Below the pieces are notes generated by a model. That model was not told where the DNA came from and searched no databases. It saw only the letters and a program-made list of their open reading frames with translations. This document shows, piece after piece, positions 1 to 7,072 of a stretch of 14,434 bases of DNA. The first letter of the stretch is position 1. Each line of letters starts with the position of its first letter. The DNA comes from Micavibrio sp. UBA2020 (GTDB taxonomy: Bacteria; Pseudomonadota; Alphaproteobacteria; Micavibrionales; UBA2020), in the NCBI GenBank assembly GCA_002334985.1, contig DDBY01000058.1, positions 1 to 14,434 on the forward strand. Direction: 5' to 3'. The translations under genes were made by a program, and so were the position numbers.

Positions 1-1
1 G

Positions 2-652
2 GATACATCGCGCATGAACATGACGCAAATTGCCGCCGCAACGGCGCCTGCGGCTACGGTCGCCACACCGGTATCGACGCGCGTGGCGGCAACGCCCGTA
101 TCGTCGTCGCGCGGCGATAATTACGCAACGCTACGCAACGATGCCGAATTTCTGCCCGAAAGCCTGCAAACCCCGACGATTACGGTGGAAGAGTTGACCG
201 CGCCGGGTGCACGCAATGCCCGCGGCTGGAACAACGACAGCGCGGCGCGTGCGCCCGTGCAGGCTGCCAAGCCTGCGCCGGATGCAGGCCGCGATGAAAC
301 TTTCATGAAAAACCTGAAGATGGAAGAACAAAAAACCGCAGGTTCAGCGCCCATGGCCAGCGGCCAGCTCAAAAACGGCCATTTCATGCCCGACCCTGTG
401 GTCACGCAAGAAGCCGTGCGCCCGACGGGTATTTTTGTGCAGGCGGGCTCTTTCTCCGTTCAGGATAACGCGGAAAAACTGGGCAAGAAACTGCAAAGCC
501 TTGGCAGCGTGCAGGTGACGCCCGTCACTGTCAGCGGCAAGCAATTCTGGCGCGTGCGCGTCGGCCCGATTGCCAGCGTGGATGAAGCCGACCGCGTGCT
601 GGATGCCGTTATCCGCGCGGGTGCCGACGGCGCGCGCATGATGAAAAACTGA
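2..652 (+). CDS. rlpA: SPOR-domain protein, probably C-terminal part of septal lytic transglycosylase RlpA (5' partial)
   Basis: The reading frame is open to the left window edge, so the start and N-terminal domain lie outside; the internal ATG at 14 is probably not the start. Counting from that ATG, residues 1-135 are low-complexity, rich in Ala, Thr, Val and Pro, like a periplasmic linker. Residues 138-212 form a SPOR domain (begins GIFVQAGSF, contains WRVRVGP, ends AGADGARMMKN). SPOR domains bind denuded peptidoglycan glycan strands and bring proteins to the division septum. RlpA combines a double-psi beta-barrel lytic transglycosylase domain with such a C-terminal SPOR domain. The catalytic domain cannot be seen here, so the RlpA name rests on the SPOR domain plus the following DD-carboxypeptidase gene, a usual alphaproteobacterial arrangement. 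Another SPOR protein (DedD- or FtsN-like) is possible. The next gene begins 64 bases downstream. Confidence 0.7.
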   Translation, partial: DTSRMNMTQIAAATAPAATVATPVSTRVAATPVSSSRGDNYATLRNDAEFLPESLQTPTITVEELTAPGARNARGWNNDSAARAPVQAAKPAPDAGRDETFMKNLKMEEQKTAGSAPMASGQLKNGHFMPDPVVTQEAVRPTGIFVQAGSFSVQDNAEKLGKKLQSLGSVQVTPVTVSGKQFWRVRVGPIASVDEADRVLDAVIRAGADGARMMKN

Positions 653-716
653 TTAAACGACGAAACAACAACAAAAACGCCGACAGGGCGTGATACACAC
701 GAGGGACTGAAAAACA

Positions 717-1859
717 ATGTTTAAACTGCCACGCACCGCGGCGCTTATCGCTGCTGCCTTTATTTTCATGACGTCCGCGCCCGCATCGGCGCAGCTGGAA
801 ACCAAGGCCAAACAGGCGATTATCGTCGATGTTGAAACAGGCGTTATTCTTTTTGAAAAGAACGCGGACGAACAAATGCCGACATCGTCGATGAGCAAGG
901 TCATGACGACCTATATGCTGTTCGAAGAGCTTAAAAAAGGCCGCATCAAACTGGACGACCAAATCCTCGTCAGCGAAAAGGCCTGGGGCATGCAAGGCTC
1001 CAAAATGTTCATCAAGGTCGGTGACCGTGTGAAGGTCGAAGACCTTATCCGCGGCATTGTCATTCAATCCGGCAACGATGCGACGATTGCCGTGGCCGAA
1101 GGTCTTGCCGGCACCGAAGAGGCTTTTGCCGAGGCGATGACCATGCGCGCCAAACAGCTGGGCATGGCGAACAGCAGCTTTAAAAACGCCAGCGGCTGGC
1201 CCGACCCAGGCCATTATTCGACGGCCAAAGACCTGGCCATTCTGGCGAACCGCATCATCACGGATTTTCCCGACTACTATCATTATTTCGCGGAGCGGGA
1301 ATATACCTATAACAAAATCCGCCAGCAAAACCGCGACCCGCTTCTGGGTAAGGTCGCGGGCGCGGATGGCCTTAAAACCGGCCACACCGAAGCGGCTGGC
1401 TACGGCCTTATCGGCTCCGCCATCCGCGATGGGCACCGTGTCATCATGGTTGTAAACGGGCTTGAAAGCACCAAGGAGCGCGAAGAGGAAAGCATTCGCC
1501 TGCTCGAATGGGCGTTCCGCACGTTTGACCGCAAGCCGCTGGTGAAAGCGGGCGAAACGATTGACCGCGCCAGCGTCTGGCTGGGTAAATCTGCCGATGT
1601 GCCGCTGGTCGTCAAAGACGACGTGCGCGTCGTTCTGCCGCGTGCGCGCACGGGCGAAGTGCGTATGTCGGTTTCGTATGAAACGCCGCTGTCTGCGCCT
1701 GTGAAAAAAGGCGCCGAAGTCGGCAAGCTGAAAATCGAAATTCCGCAGCAGGCACCGATTGAGGCCGCGCTTTATGCGGGGGCGGATGTGCAGCGCCTCG
1801 GCTTTTTCGGCCGCGCCAAAAACCGCGCGCGTTATTTGCTATTCGGTCAGTCTGAATAA
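717..1859 (+). CDS. dacA: D-alanyl-D-alanine carboxypeptidase (PBP5/DacA family, peptidase S11)
   Basis: This is a periplasmic penicillin-binding protein that removes the terminal D-Ala from peptidoglycan pentapeptides and so limits cross-linking. The three active-site motifs are present: SxxK with nucleophile Ser58 (SMSK, 58-61), SGN at 118-120 and KTG at 220-222. Residues 1-25 are a signal peptide (basic start, hydrophobic core, cleavage near APASA-Q). The C-terminal PBP5 beta domain spans roughly residues 275-345. The last ~30 residues, with an R/K-rich stretch near GRAKNRARYLLFG, may act as the membrane-associating helix found in this family. At 380 residues the length is normal. The start is supported by GAGGGA at 701-706. 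The dacA, dacC and dacD paralogues cannot be told apart from sequence alone. The gene lies between the SPOR protein and tmk and is probably co-transcribed with both. Confidence 0.95.
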   Translation: MFKLPRTAALIAAAFIFMTSAPASAQLETKAKQAIIVDVETGVILFEKNADEQMPTSSMSKVMTTYMLFEELKKGRIKLDDQILVSEKAWGMQGSKMFIKVGDRVKVEDLIRGIVIQSGNDATIAVAEGLAGTEEAFAEAMTMRAKQLGMANSSFKNASGWPDPGHYSTAKDLAILANRIITDFPDYYHYFAEREYTYNKIRQQNRDPLLGKVAGADGLKTGHTEAAGYGLIGSAIRDGHRVIMVVNGLESTKEREEESIRLLEWAFRTFDRKPLVKAGETIDRASVWLGKSADVPLVVKDDVRVVLPRARTGEVRMSVSYETPLSAPVKKGAEVGKLKIEIPQQAPIEAALYAGADVQRLGFFGRAKNRARYLLFGQSE

Positions 1860-1877
1860 AACGGAGCAAGTGCAGGC

Positions 1878-2561
1878 ATGACAGCGGCAAAAGGTGTTTT
1901 TATCACGCTGGAAGGCGGCGACGGTACGGGCAAATCGACGCAGATACGCCTGCTCGCCGCCGCGCTTGCTGCGGCCGGTATTGACGCCGTCACAACGCGC
2001 GAGCCTGGCGGCACGCCGCAGGCGGAGCGTATCCGCAACCTGCTTTTGCAGCGCGACAGCGGCAATTTCGACCCGCTGACCGAAGCGATGCTGATGTTCT
2101 CCGCCCGCCGCGAACATCTGGTCAATAAAATATGGCCATCGATGGAGGCGGGGCAGTGGGTGATTTCCGACCGCTTTGCGGATTCTACGCGCGCCTTTCA
2201 AGGCTACGGCATGGGGCTGGATGCCGCGCTGATTGAAAAGCTTTATACCCTTGTCGCCGGCGATTTCCAGCCTGACCTGACATTGATTTTCGACATCGAG
2301 CCGGAGGCCGGCCTCGCGCGGTCAATGAAACACATGAGCCAGACGGCGAATGTGACTGAGTCCACCGAAGACAGGTACGAGCGCATGGGGCTTGCCTTCC
2401 ACACCCGTCTGCGCGAAGGGTTTTTGTCGATTGCCAAGCAAAACCCGCAGCGCTGCGTGGTTGTTGATGCAGCGGCGGATATTCAATCCGTGCACCGTCA
2501 TGTACTGGATATTGTCACGCGCCGTTTCGGCCTCGCGCTGCAAGAGGCGATGCATGGTTAG
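1878..2561 (+). CDS. tmk: Thymidylate kinase (dTMP kinase)
   Basis: This cytoplasmic enzyme phosphorylates dTMP to dTDP with ATP, an essential step in dTTP supply. The P-loop is GGDGTGKST at residues 13-21 with Lys19. REPGGT (41-46) is the dTMP-side motif, and SDRF (97-100) carries the DR[FY] motif. A lid region follows at about 147-170. Length is 227 residues, slightly above the common ~210. The P-loop lacks the Arg of type I (human/yeast) enzymes, so a type II, Arg-in-lid enzyme would be expected. The lid, however, holds few basic residues (Arg148, Lys151, Arg166) and a Thr/Ser/Asn-rich stretch. GGAG at 1863-1866 serves as ribosome binding site. The 3' end overlaps holB by 8 bases, suggesting translational coupling. 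Tmk and delta' are often encoded together in Proteobacteria. Confidence 0.95.
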   Translation: MTAAKGVFITLEGGDGTGKSTQIRLLAAALAAAGIDAVTTREPGGTPQAERIRNLLLQRDSGNFDPLTEAMLMFSARREHLVNKIWPSMEAGQWVISDRFADSTRAFQGYGMGLDAALIEKLYTLVAGDFQPDLTLIFDIEPEAGLARSMKHMSQTANVTESTEDRYERMGLAFHTRLREGFLSIAKQNPQRCVVVDAAADIQSVHRHVLDIVTRRFGLALQEAMHG

Positions 2562-3750
2562 CAGTCTGTTTGACGACGAAGATGAAAACCTCGATGCCGA
2601 AATGGACGCCGCCGCATCCATGGCGGACGAGGCCGCGGGCGGAAGCGCAGAAGCCGAAGAGCTGACCCCGCGCAGCAACCCCGATTGCACCGGCCATGAA
2701 GATGTTGAAAAGGCGCTGCTGGCAGATTTTAACGCAGGCCGTATGCCGCATGCGATTATTTTCGCAGGGCCGCCCGGTATCGGCAAGGCGACGCTGGCTT
2801 ACCGCCTTGCACGTTTTTTGCTGTCGCAAGGGACAGAGAGCGCGAGCGCGGGGCTGTTTGGCGATGCCGCACTGCCCGAAAGCCTTTATGTCGCGCCGGA
2901 GCATCCTGTTTTCCGCCGTGTGCTGTCGGGCGGTCATGCCGATTTGCTCACGGTGGAGCGTGAGTTCGACGAAAAGCGCGGCCGTTTGAAAAACGATATT
3001 TCGGTCGAAACCGTGCGCCGCATCCATCCGTTTTTGCGCAAGACGGCGGCGGAGGGCGGCTGGCGCGTGGTCATCGTCGATAGCGCCGAGTATTTGAACC
3101 AGAGCAGCCAGAACGCACTGTTGAAAATCCTTGAAGAACCGCCGAAAAAAACCGTGCTGATTTTGACAACCGCGCAGCCCGGCGGCTTTTTGCCGACGAT
3201 ACGTTCGCGCTGCCGCATGATGCCGCTCTCGCCGCTGGGCGATATGCAGATGTCGCAGCTGCTCGACCGTATGGCGCCGGGGCTTGCGCCCGCGCAAAAA
3301 GCGATGCTGACCAAACTTGCCGAGGGCAGCATTGGCCGTGCGCTGCAATTTCACGCCGACGATGGCATCGCGCTTTATCAGGATTTGCTCAAAGCCGCAT
3401 CGACGCTGCCGGAGCTTGATATGCTGCTGGTGCATGACCTTGCGGAGAAATTCGGCAAATTCGGGGCGGAACGCTCCTTTGATACCGCCTGCGGCATCAT
3501 GACCGGCTGGTGCGCGCGTCTGGCACGGCTGCAGGCGCGGGGCGAGCCTATACTGGATGTATTGCCGGGTGATGCCGAGGTTTTTCAACGGCTTGCCGGT
3601 TTGTATCCGCCGCAGCATTTCATAGATACATGGGAAAAACTCTCGCGTTTCTTCGCGCAGGTGGATTCTTATAATCTTGACAAGCGGCAGGCCATAATCG
3701 CATCTTTCCAGATGTTCCAAAATCCGAACCATCCGGGGCTGGCGCTATGA
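2554..3750 (+). CDS. holB: DNA polymerase III subunit delta' (clamp loader)
   Basis: Delta' is the rigid stator of the clamp-loader complex that places the beta sliding clamp on DNA. From the chosen start it is 398 residues. Residues 1-45 are an acidic, Ala-rich extension before the AAA+ fold. A P-loop-like GPPGIGKAT lies at 72-80, with Ala in place of the Ser/Thr after Lys78. A Walker-B-like VVIVDSAE spans 172-179, the clamp-loader signature NALLKILEEPP 187-197, and the SRC motif 218-220. Delta' does not need to hydrolyse ATP, so the altered P-loop fits. The Cys4 zinc module of E. coli delta' is missing: no Cys occurs between residues 46 and 219. ATG at 2554 is preferred because AAGAGG (2542-2547) lies 6 bases before it and it gives the 8-base overlap with tmk. 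The longer open frame reaching back to 2392 lies inside tmk. Confidence 0.93.
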   Translation: MVSSLFDDEDENLDAEMDAAASMADEAAGGSAEAEELTPRSNPDCTGHEDVEKALLADFNAGRMPHAIIFAGPPGIGKATLAYRLARFLLSQGTESASAGLFGDAALPESLYVAPEHPVFRRVLSGGHADLLTVEREFDEKRGRLKNDISVETVRRIHPFLRKTAAEGGWRVVIVDSAEYLNQSSQNALLKILEEPPKKTVLILTTAQPGGFLPTIRSRCRMMPLSPLGDMQMSQLLDRMAPGLAPAQKAMLTKLAEGSIGRALQFHADDGIALYQDLLKAASTLPELDMLLVHDLAEKFGKFGAERSFDTACGIMTGWCARLARLQARGEPILDVLPGDAEVFQRLAGLYPPQHFIDTWEKLSRFFAQVDSYNLDKRQAIIASFQMFQNPNHPGLAL

Positions 3751-3818
3751 CCGTCCGCGGACAAAGAAAAAATAAACAAGAGGCGCCCGCGCGCGCCGCG
3801 AAACGAGGGCAGGCATGA
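3747..3818 (+). CDS. Possible 23-residue basic small ORF bridging holB and metG
   Basis: A 24-codon frame runs exactly across the holB-metG gap. Its ATG (3747-3749) overlaps the holB stop as ATGA, and its TGA (3816-3818) overlaps the metG start as ATGA. The peptide would start MTVRGQRKN and end AKRGQA, with eight Arg/Lys and only two acidic or histidine-type charges at most (one Glu), so it would be strongly basic. It includes the metG ribosome binding site (GAGGG, 3805-3809), so ribosomes translating it would pass through that site and could couple holB to metG translation. Against it: there is no clear Shine-Dalgarno sequence before the ATG, several codons are ones little used nearby (AGA, CGA, GGG, AAT), and short open frames occur by chance. 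No family is recognised. Confidence 0.25.
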   Translation: MTVRGQRKNKQEAPARAAKRGQA

Positions 3819-5389
3819 CCAAACAGCCTTTCTACATCACCACGGCGATTTCCTATGTGAATGCGCCGCCGCACCTTGGCCACGCTTATGAAGTTATCGG
3901 CGCGGATGTGATGGCGCGCTTCAAACGTCTGGACGGTTTTGACGTTTATTTCCTGACGGGCACGGACGAACATGGGCAAAAAGTCCAGAAAATGGCCGAG
4001 ACCAAGGGCAAGTCGCCGCAGCAATTCGCCGATGAAATCGCAGCCACGTTTATCGACCAGACGAAATACCTGAATATTTCGAACGACCAGTTCATCCGCA
4101 CCACGCAGGACGACCACAAAAAGGCGTCGCAATACGCGTGGAAGAAATTGCTGGAGCGGGGCGATATATATCTGAACAAGTATGCGGGCTGGTATTCCGT
4201 GCGCGACGAAGCCTACTACGGCGAGGACGAGCTGAGCACGCGCGAAGACGGCAAAAAAATCTGCACCGCAACGGGCACCGAAGTCGAGTGGATTGAGGAG
4301 GAAAGCTATTTCTTCAAACTCTCCGCCTATGAACAAAAACTTCTCGACCTCTACGAAAACCATCCGGATTTCATCCAGCCTGCGTTTCGCCGCAACGAGG
4401 TCGTCAGCTTCGTCAAGCAAGGCCTTAAAGACCTTTCCATTTCCCGCACCAGTTTCAACTGGGGCATTCCCGTGCCGGATGATGAAAAGCACGTTATGTA
4501 TGTCTGGATTGACGCACTTCTGAACTACATCTCAGCGCTTGGGTATCCGGAAGATAAAAACGGGCTCTTTAAAAAATACTGGCCTTGCGATGTGCATCTG
4601 ATTGGCAAAGACATCGTTCGTTTTCATGCTATTTACTGGCCGGCGATTTTGATGTCGCTGGAAATTCCGCTGCCCAAGCGGGTATTCGGTCATGGGTTCT
4701 TGCTGACGGGTGGAAATAAAATGTCGAAATCCCTCGGCAACGTTATTTCGCCGCAAAATCTGGTGGAGAAATTCGGCGCCGATGCCAGCCGCTACGCGCT
4801 GATGCGCGAAGTGACGTTCGGGCAGGACGGCGATATTTCGTGGCCGCTAATGACCGCGCGTATCAATGCGGAGCTGGCGAATAACATCGGCAATCTTGTG
4901 CAGCGTACGCTGTCGCAGATTAACAAAAATTGCGACGGCAAGGTTCCGCAGCCCGGCATTCTCGAAGACGTTGACCACGCCCTTTTGAACCATGCGGGGC
5001 AGGAAATGCTTGTCGCCGTGCGCGGGGAGTTTGAAAAACTGCAATTCAGCCGCGCACTCGAAGAAATCGTGCGCGTCGCCAATGCCGCCAATGCCTATAT
5101 TGACGAGCAAGCGCCGTGGACGCTCAAGAAAACAGACACCGCGCGCATGCAAACGGTTTTGTATGTGCTGGCGGAAACCATTCGCAACCTTGGCCTGATT
5201 TTGCAGCCTTTCGTGCCGGTGGCGGCACACCGTATTCTTGACCAAGTGGCCGTCCCCGCCGATGCACGCGATTTTGTGCATATCGGCACGCAGCATGCGC
5301 TGCAGGCGGGCACGGCGCTGCCCAAACCCGAAGGCGTCTTCCCCCGTATTGTGGACGAGGAGCCTGCCGCGCAGGAAAAGACCGCCTGA
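3815..5389 (+). CDS. metG: Methionine--tRNA ligase (class Ia, short form)
   Basis: MetRS charges initiator and elongator tRNA-Met with methionine in the cytoplasm. The class I signatures are HLGH at residues 20-23 (HIGH motif) and KMSKS at 302-306. Between them are the connective-peptide region (about 115-170) and the [12 protein letters not shown] block typical of MetRS. The connective region has [16 protein letters not shown] in place of Cys-x2-Cys knuckles, so this is the form without bound zinc that is common in alphaproteobacteria. The anticodon-binding helical domain fills about 360-500. At 524 residues it lacks the C-terminal EMAP/Trbp111-like dimerisation domain of the 677-residue E. 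coli enzyme; the protein ends in a short Glu/Ala tail. ATG 3815 has GAGGG at 3805-3809. The stop shares one base with the tatD start. Confidence 0.96.
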   Translation: MTKQPFYITTAISYVNAPPHLGHAYEVIGADVMARFKRLDGFDVYFLTGTDEHGQKVQKMAETKGKSPQQFADEIAATFIDQTKYLNISNDQFIRTTQDDHKKASQYAWKKLLERGDIYLNKYAGWYSVRDEAYYGEDELSTREDGKKICTATGTEVEWIEEESYFFKLSAYEQKLLDLYENHPDFIQPAFRRNEVVSFVKQGLKDLSISRTSFNWGIPVPDDEKHVMYVWIDALLNYISALGYPEDKNGLFKKYWPCDVHLIGKDIVRFHAIYWPAILMSLEIPLPKRVFGHGFLLTGGNKMSKSLGNVISPQNLVEKFGADASRYALMREVTFGQDGDISWPLMTARINAELANNIGNLVQRTLSQINKNCDGKVPQPGILEDVDHALLNHAGQEMLVAVRGEFEKLQFSRALEEIVRVANAANAYIDEQAPWTLKKTDTARMQTVLYVLAETIRNLGLILQPFVPVAAHRILDQVAVPADARDFVHIGTQHALQAGTALPKPEGVFPRIVDEEPAAQEKTA

Positions 5390-6180
5390 TGCTGGTCGAT
5401 AGCCATTGCCATCTGGATTATCCGGATTTTGCCGAAGAAGGCGTTGCCGAAATCGTCGGCCGCGCCCGCAGTGCGGGTGTGCGCCAGATGTTGACCATCT
5501 GCACCCAGATTGCGAACTTTGACCGCATCCGCGCCGTTGCCGACGCTTTCCCCTATATCCACTGCACGGTCGGTACGCACCCGCACCATGCGGCGGAAGA
5601 AGCCGAGGTCGCGCTGACCGCCGCCGACATCGTCGCGCTCGCCAAGTTGCCGAAAGTCGCGGGGCTTGGTGAAACGGGGCTTGATTATTACTACGACCAT
5701 GCACCGCGCGATGTGCAAAAGCGCGTTTTTGAAAACCATATCGCGGCGGGCATCGAAACAGATTTGCCGCTGGTCATTCATACCCGCGATGCGGAGCAGG
5801 ATACCATCGACATCCTGCGCGGTGCGGGGCAGGGTAAATCCCGCGGGGTGATGCACTGTTTCAGCGGTACGCAATGGCTGGCCGAACAGGCGCTTGATAT
5901 CGGGTTTTACATTTCGTTTTCAGGCATCATCACATTTAAAAAGTCCGAAGATTTGCGCGAAGTCGTCAAACGCACGCCGCTTGACCGTATTCTTGTCGAA
6001 ACCGATAGCCCGTATCTGGCGCCGGTGCCGAACCGCGGCAAGCGGAATGAGCCGGCCTTTGTCGTGCATACCGCGCGCATGGTCGCGGATTTGAAGGGCA
6101 TCAGCTACGAAGATGTCGTGCGCCATACGGGCGAGAATTTTCTGCGTCTGTTCGACCGCGCCCGCGTGGCCGATAACTGA
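5389..6180 (+). CDS. tatD: TatD family metal-dependent DNase
   Basis: TatD proteins are TIM-barrel amidohydrolase-like enzymes with two metal ions and 3'-5' exonuclease activity, linked to DNA repair and fragmentation. The metal-ligand set is complete: HxH at His6/His8 (DSHCHLDY), Glu95 in GLGETGLD, His131 in PLVIHTRD, His156 in GVMHCFSGT and Asp206 in VETDSPYL, followed by the family's PxRGKRNEP segment (214-222). Length, 263 residues, is normal. The start codon overlaps the metG stop by one base (TGATG), so translation is probably coupled; an AGGA lies about 12 bases upstream. The metG-tatD-MBL order is common in alphaproteobacteria. TatD and its close paralogues YcfH and YjjV cannot be separated on sequence alone, but the position after metG/holB matches the YcfH-type locus. 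Confidence 0.93.
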   Translation: MLVDSHCHLDYPDFAEEGVAEIVGRARSAGVRQMLTICTQIANFDRIRAVADAFPYIHCTVGTHPHHAAEEAEVALTAADIVALAKLPKVAGLGETGLDYYYDHAPRDVQKRVFENHIAAGIETDLPLVIHTRDAEQDTIDILRGAGQGKSRGVMHCFSGTQWLAEQALDIGFYISFSGIITFKKSEDLREVVKRTPLDRILVETDSPYLAPVPNRGKRNEPAFVVHTARMVADLKGISYEDVVRHTGENFLRLFDRARVADN

Positions 6181-6218
6181 CGGATTTTGCAAACCGGCAA
6201 ACCAGAAGGATAACAAAA

Positions 6219-7004
6219 ATGAAGTTTACGGTTTTAGGGAGTGGCTCTTCGCTGGGCACACCGGCGGCAGGCGGTTTCTGGGGCACTTGCGACCCAAGCG
6301 AGCCGAAGAACCAGCGCAACCGCGCCTCGCTTCTGGTGCAGTCTGAAAAAACGAATATTCTGATTGACGCCAGCTATGACCTGCGCCACCAGCTGAACAA
6401 CGTGGGTATCAAGAAAATAGACGCCGCGCTTATCAGTCACGCACATTCCGACCATGTGAATGGCATCGACGATTTGCGCGTGCAGGCCTATAACAACAAC
6501 CAGATGATGCCGATTTACAGCAACAAGGAAACGCTGGACGAAATCGACCGCCGCTGGCCGTATCTTTTCAATACCAGCAGCAACGGCATTTATGTGCAGT
6601 CATTCAGCCGCCACGAAGTTTCCAATTACGACAGTTTCCGCATCGGGGATATTGATGTGGAAACGTTTGAACAAGACCATACAACCTGTCTGTCGCTCGG
6701 CTTTCGCTTTGGTGATTTTGCCTATTGCGTCGATGTTGCCGAAATGCCTGAAAAGTCGCTGAAGGCGCTGCGCGGTATCGAAACATGGGTGGTTGATGCC
6801 AGCAGTTATAACAAGGAAACCGTCATGACCCACGCGAATTTAAGGCGCGTGAAGGAATGGGCGGCAATCCTGAAGCCCAAAATGACCTATATCACCGTCC
6901 TGACCACGCACATGGATTATAAAACACTGTGCGACGAACTGCCGCCCGACATCCGTCCGGCTTACGATGGACTTGAAATTGATATGAAGGGCAACAAACG
7001 CTGA
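6219..7004 (+). CDS. MBL-fold metallo-hydrolase, PhnP-like (RNase Z/PhnP branch)
   Basis: This is a predicted cytoplasmic metallo-beta-lactamase-fold phosphodiesterase of 261 residues. It begins with the FTVLGSGSSLGTP strand-loop typical of the RNase Z/PhnP branch and has GFWGTCDPSEPKN at about 19-31, a family hallmark. The metal motif HAHSDH is at 74-79, with further likely ligands His154 (EQDH), Asp172 (YCVDVAE) and a C-terminal His231 (TTHMDY). His205 in THANLRR matches the substrate-side His of PhnP-like enzymes. E. coli PhnP cleaves cyclic ribose phosphates in the C-P lyase pathway, but there are no phn genes here, so the substrate is unknown. The member after tatD is a standard part of this cluster. 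AGAAGGA at 6205-6211 is a strong ribosome binding site. A terminator follows the stop. Confidence 0.85.
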   Translation: MKFTVLGSGSSLGTPAAGGFWGTCDPSEPKNQRNRASLLVQSEKTNILIDASYDLRHQLNNVGIKKIDAALISHAHSDHVNGIDDLRVQAYNNNQMMPIYSNKETLDEIDRRWPYLFNTSSNGIYVQSFSRHEVSNYDSFRIGDIDVETFEQDHTTCLSLGFRFGDFAYCVDVAEMPEKSLKALRGIETWVVDASSYNKETVMTHANLRRVKEWAAILKPKMTYITVLTTHMDYKTLCDELPPDIRPAYDGLEIDMKGNKR

Positions 7005-7018
7005 TATAAACCGGATAC

Positions 7019-7060
7019 AAAAAAGCGGCGGCTTCGTAAAACGAAAGCCGCCGCTTTTTT
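7019..7060. terminator. Bidirectional rho-independent terminator between the MBL gene and pepN
   Basis: A long inverted repeat pairs 7019-7037 with 7041-7060 across an AAA loop. Its core is GCGGCGGC/GCCGCCGC, with one unpaired A in the 3' arm and a 6-base A tract on the left facing a T tract on the right. Read on the + strand it ends in seven T (7055-7061), terminating the SPOR-to-MBL unit. Read on the - strand the left A tract gives a T tract, terminating pepN, whose stop codon is 12 bases away. Both converging units therefore share one terminator. Confidence 0.93.
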
Positions 7061-7072
7061 TATGTCGGAAAC

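Noticed and set aside
677..691. Small hairpin ACGCC-GACAG-GGCGT between the SPOR gene and the carboxypeptidase gene
   Set aside because: It has only five base pairs and no T-run, so it is not a terminator and not convincing as a regulatory element.
609..1436. A 275-codon open frame on the - strand opposite the DD-carboxypeptidase
   Set aside because: The opposite strand has a signal peptide and all three PBP motifs; this frame has no family features.
2392..2553. An upstream extension of holB inside tmk
   Set aside because: The added 54 residues overlap tmk coding sequence, and a good Shine-Dalgarno sequence sits before ATG 2554.
2515..3732. A 405-codon open frame on the - strand opposite holB
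   Set aside because: It is the shadow of holB in a GC-rich genome; the product is His/Arg/Gln-rich with no motif.
3779..3800. GC-rich inverted repeat (GGCGC...GCGCC) before metG, considered as a T-box-like or terminator element
   Set aside because: It is short and without a T tract. Alternating GC sequence pairs with itself easily, and T-box leaders are not expected for metG in this group.
3620..4492. A 290-codon open frame on the - strand across holB and metG
   Set aside because: It covers parts of two well-identified genes antisense and shows no motif or ribosome binding site of note.
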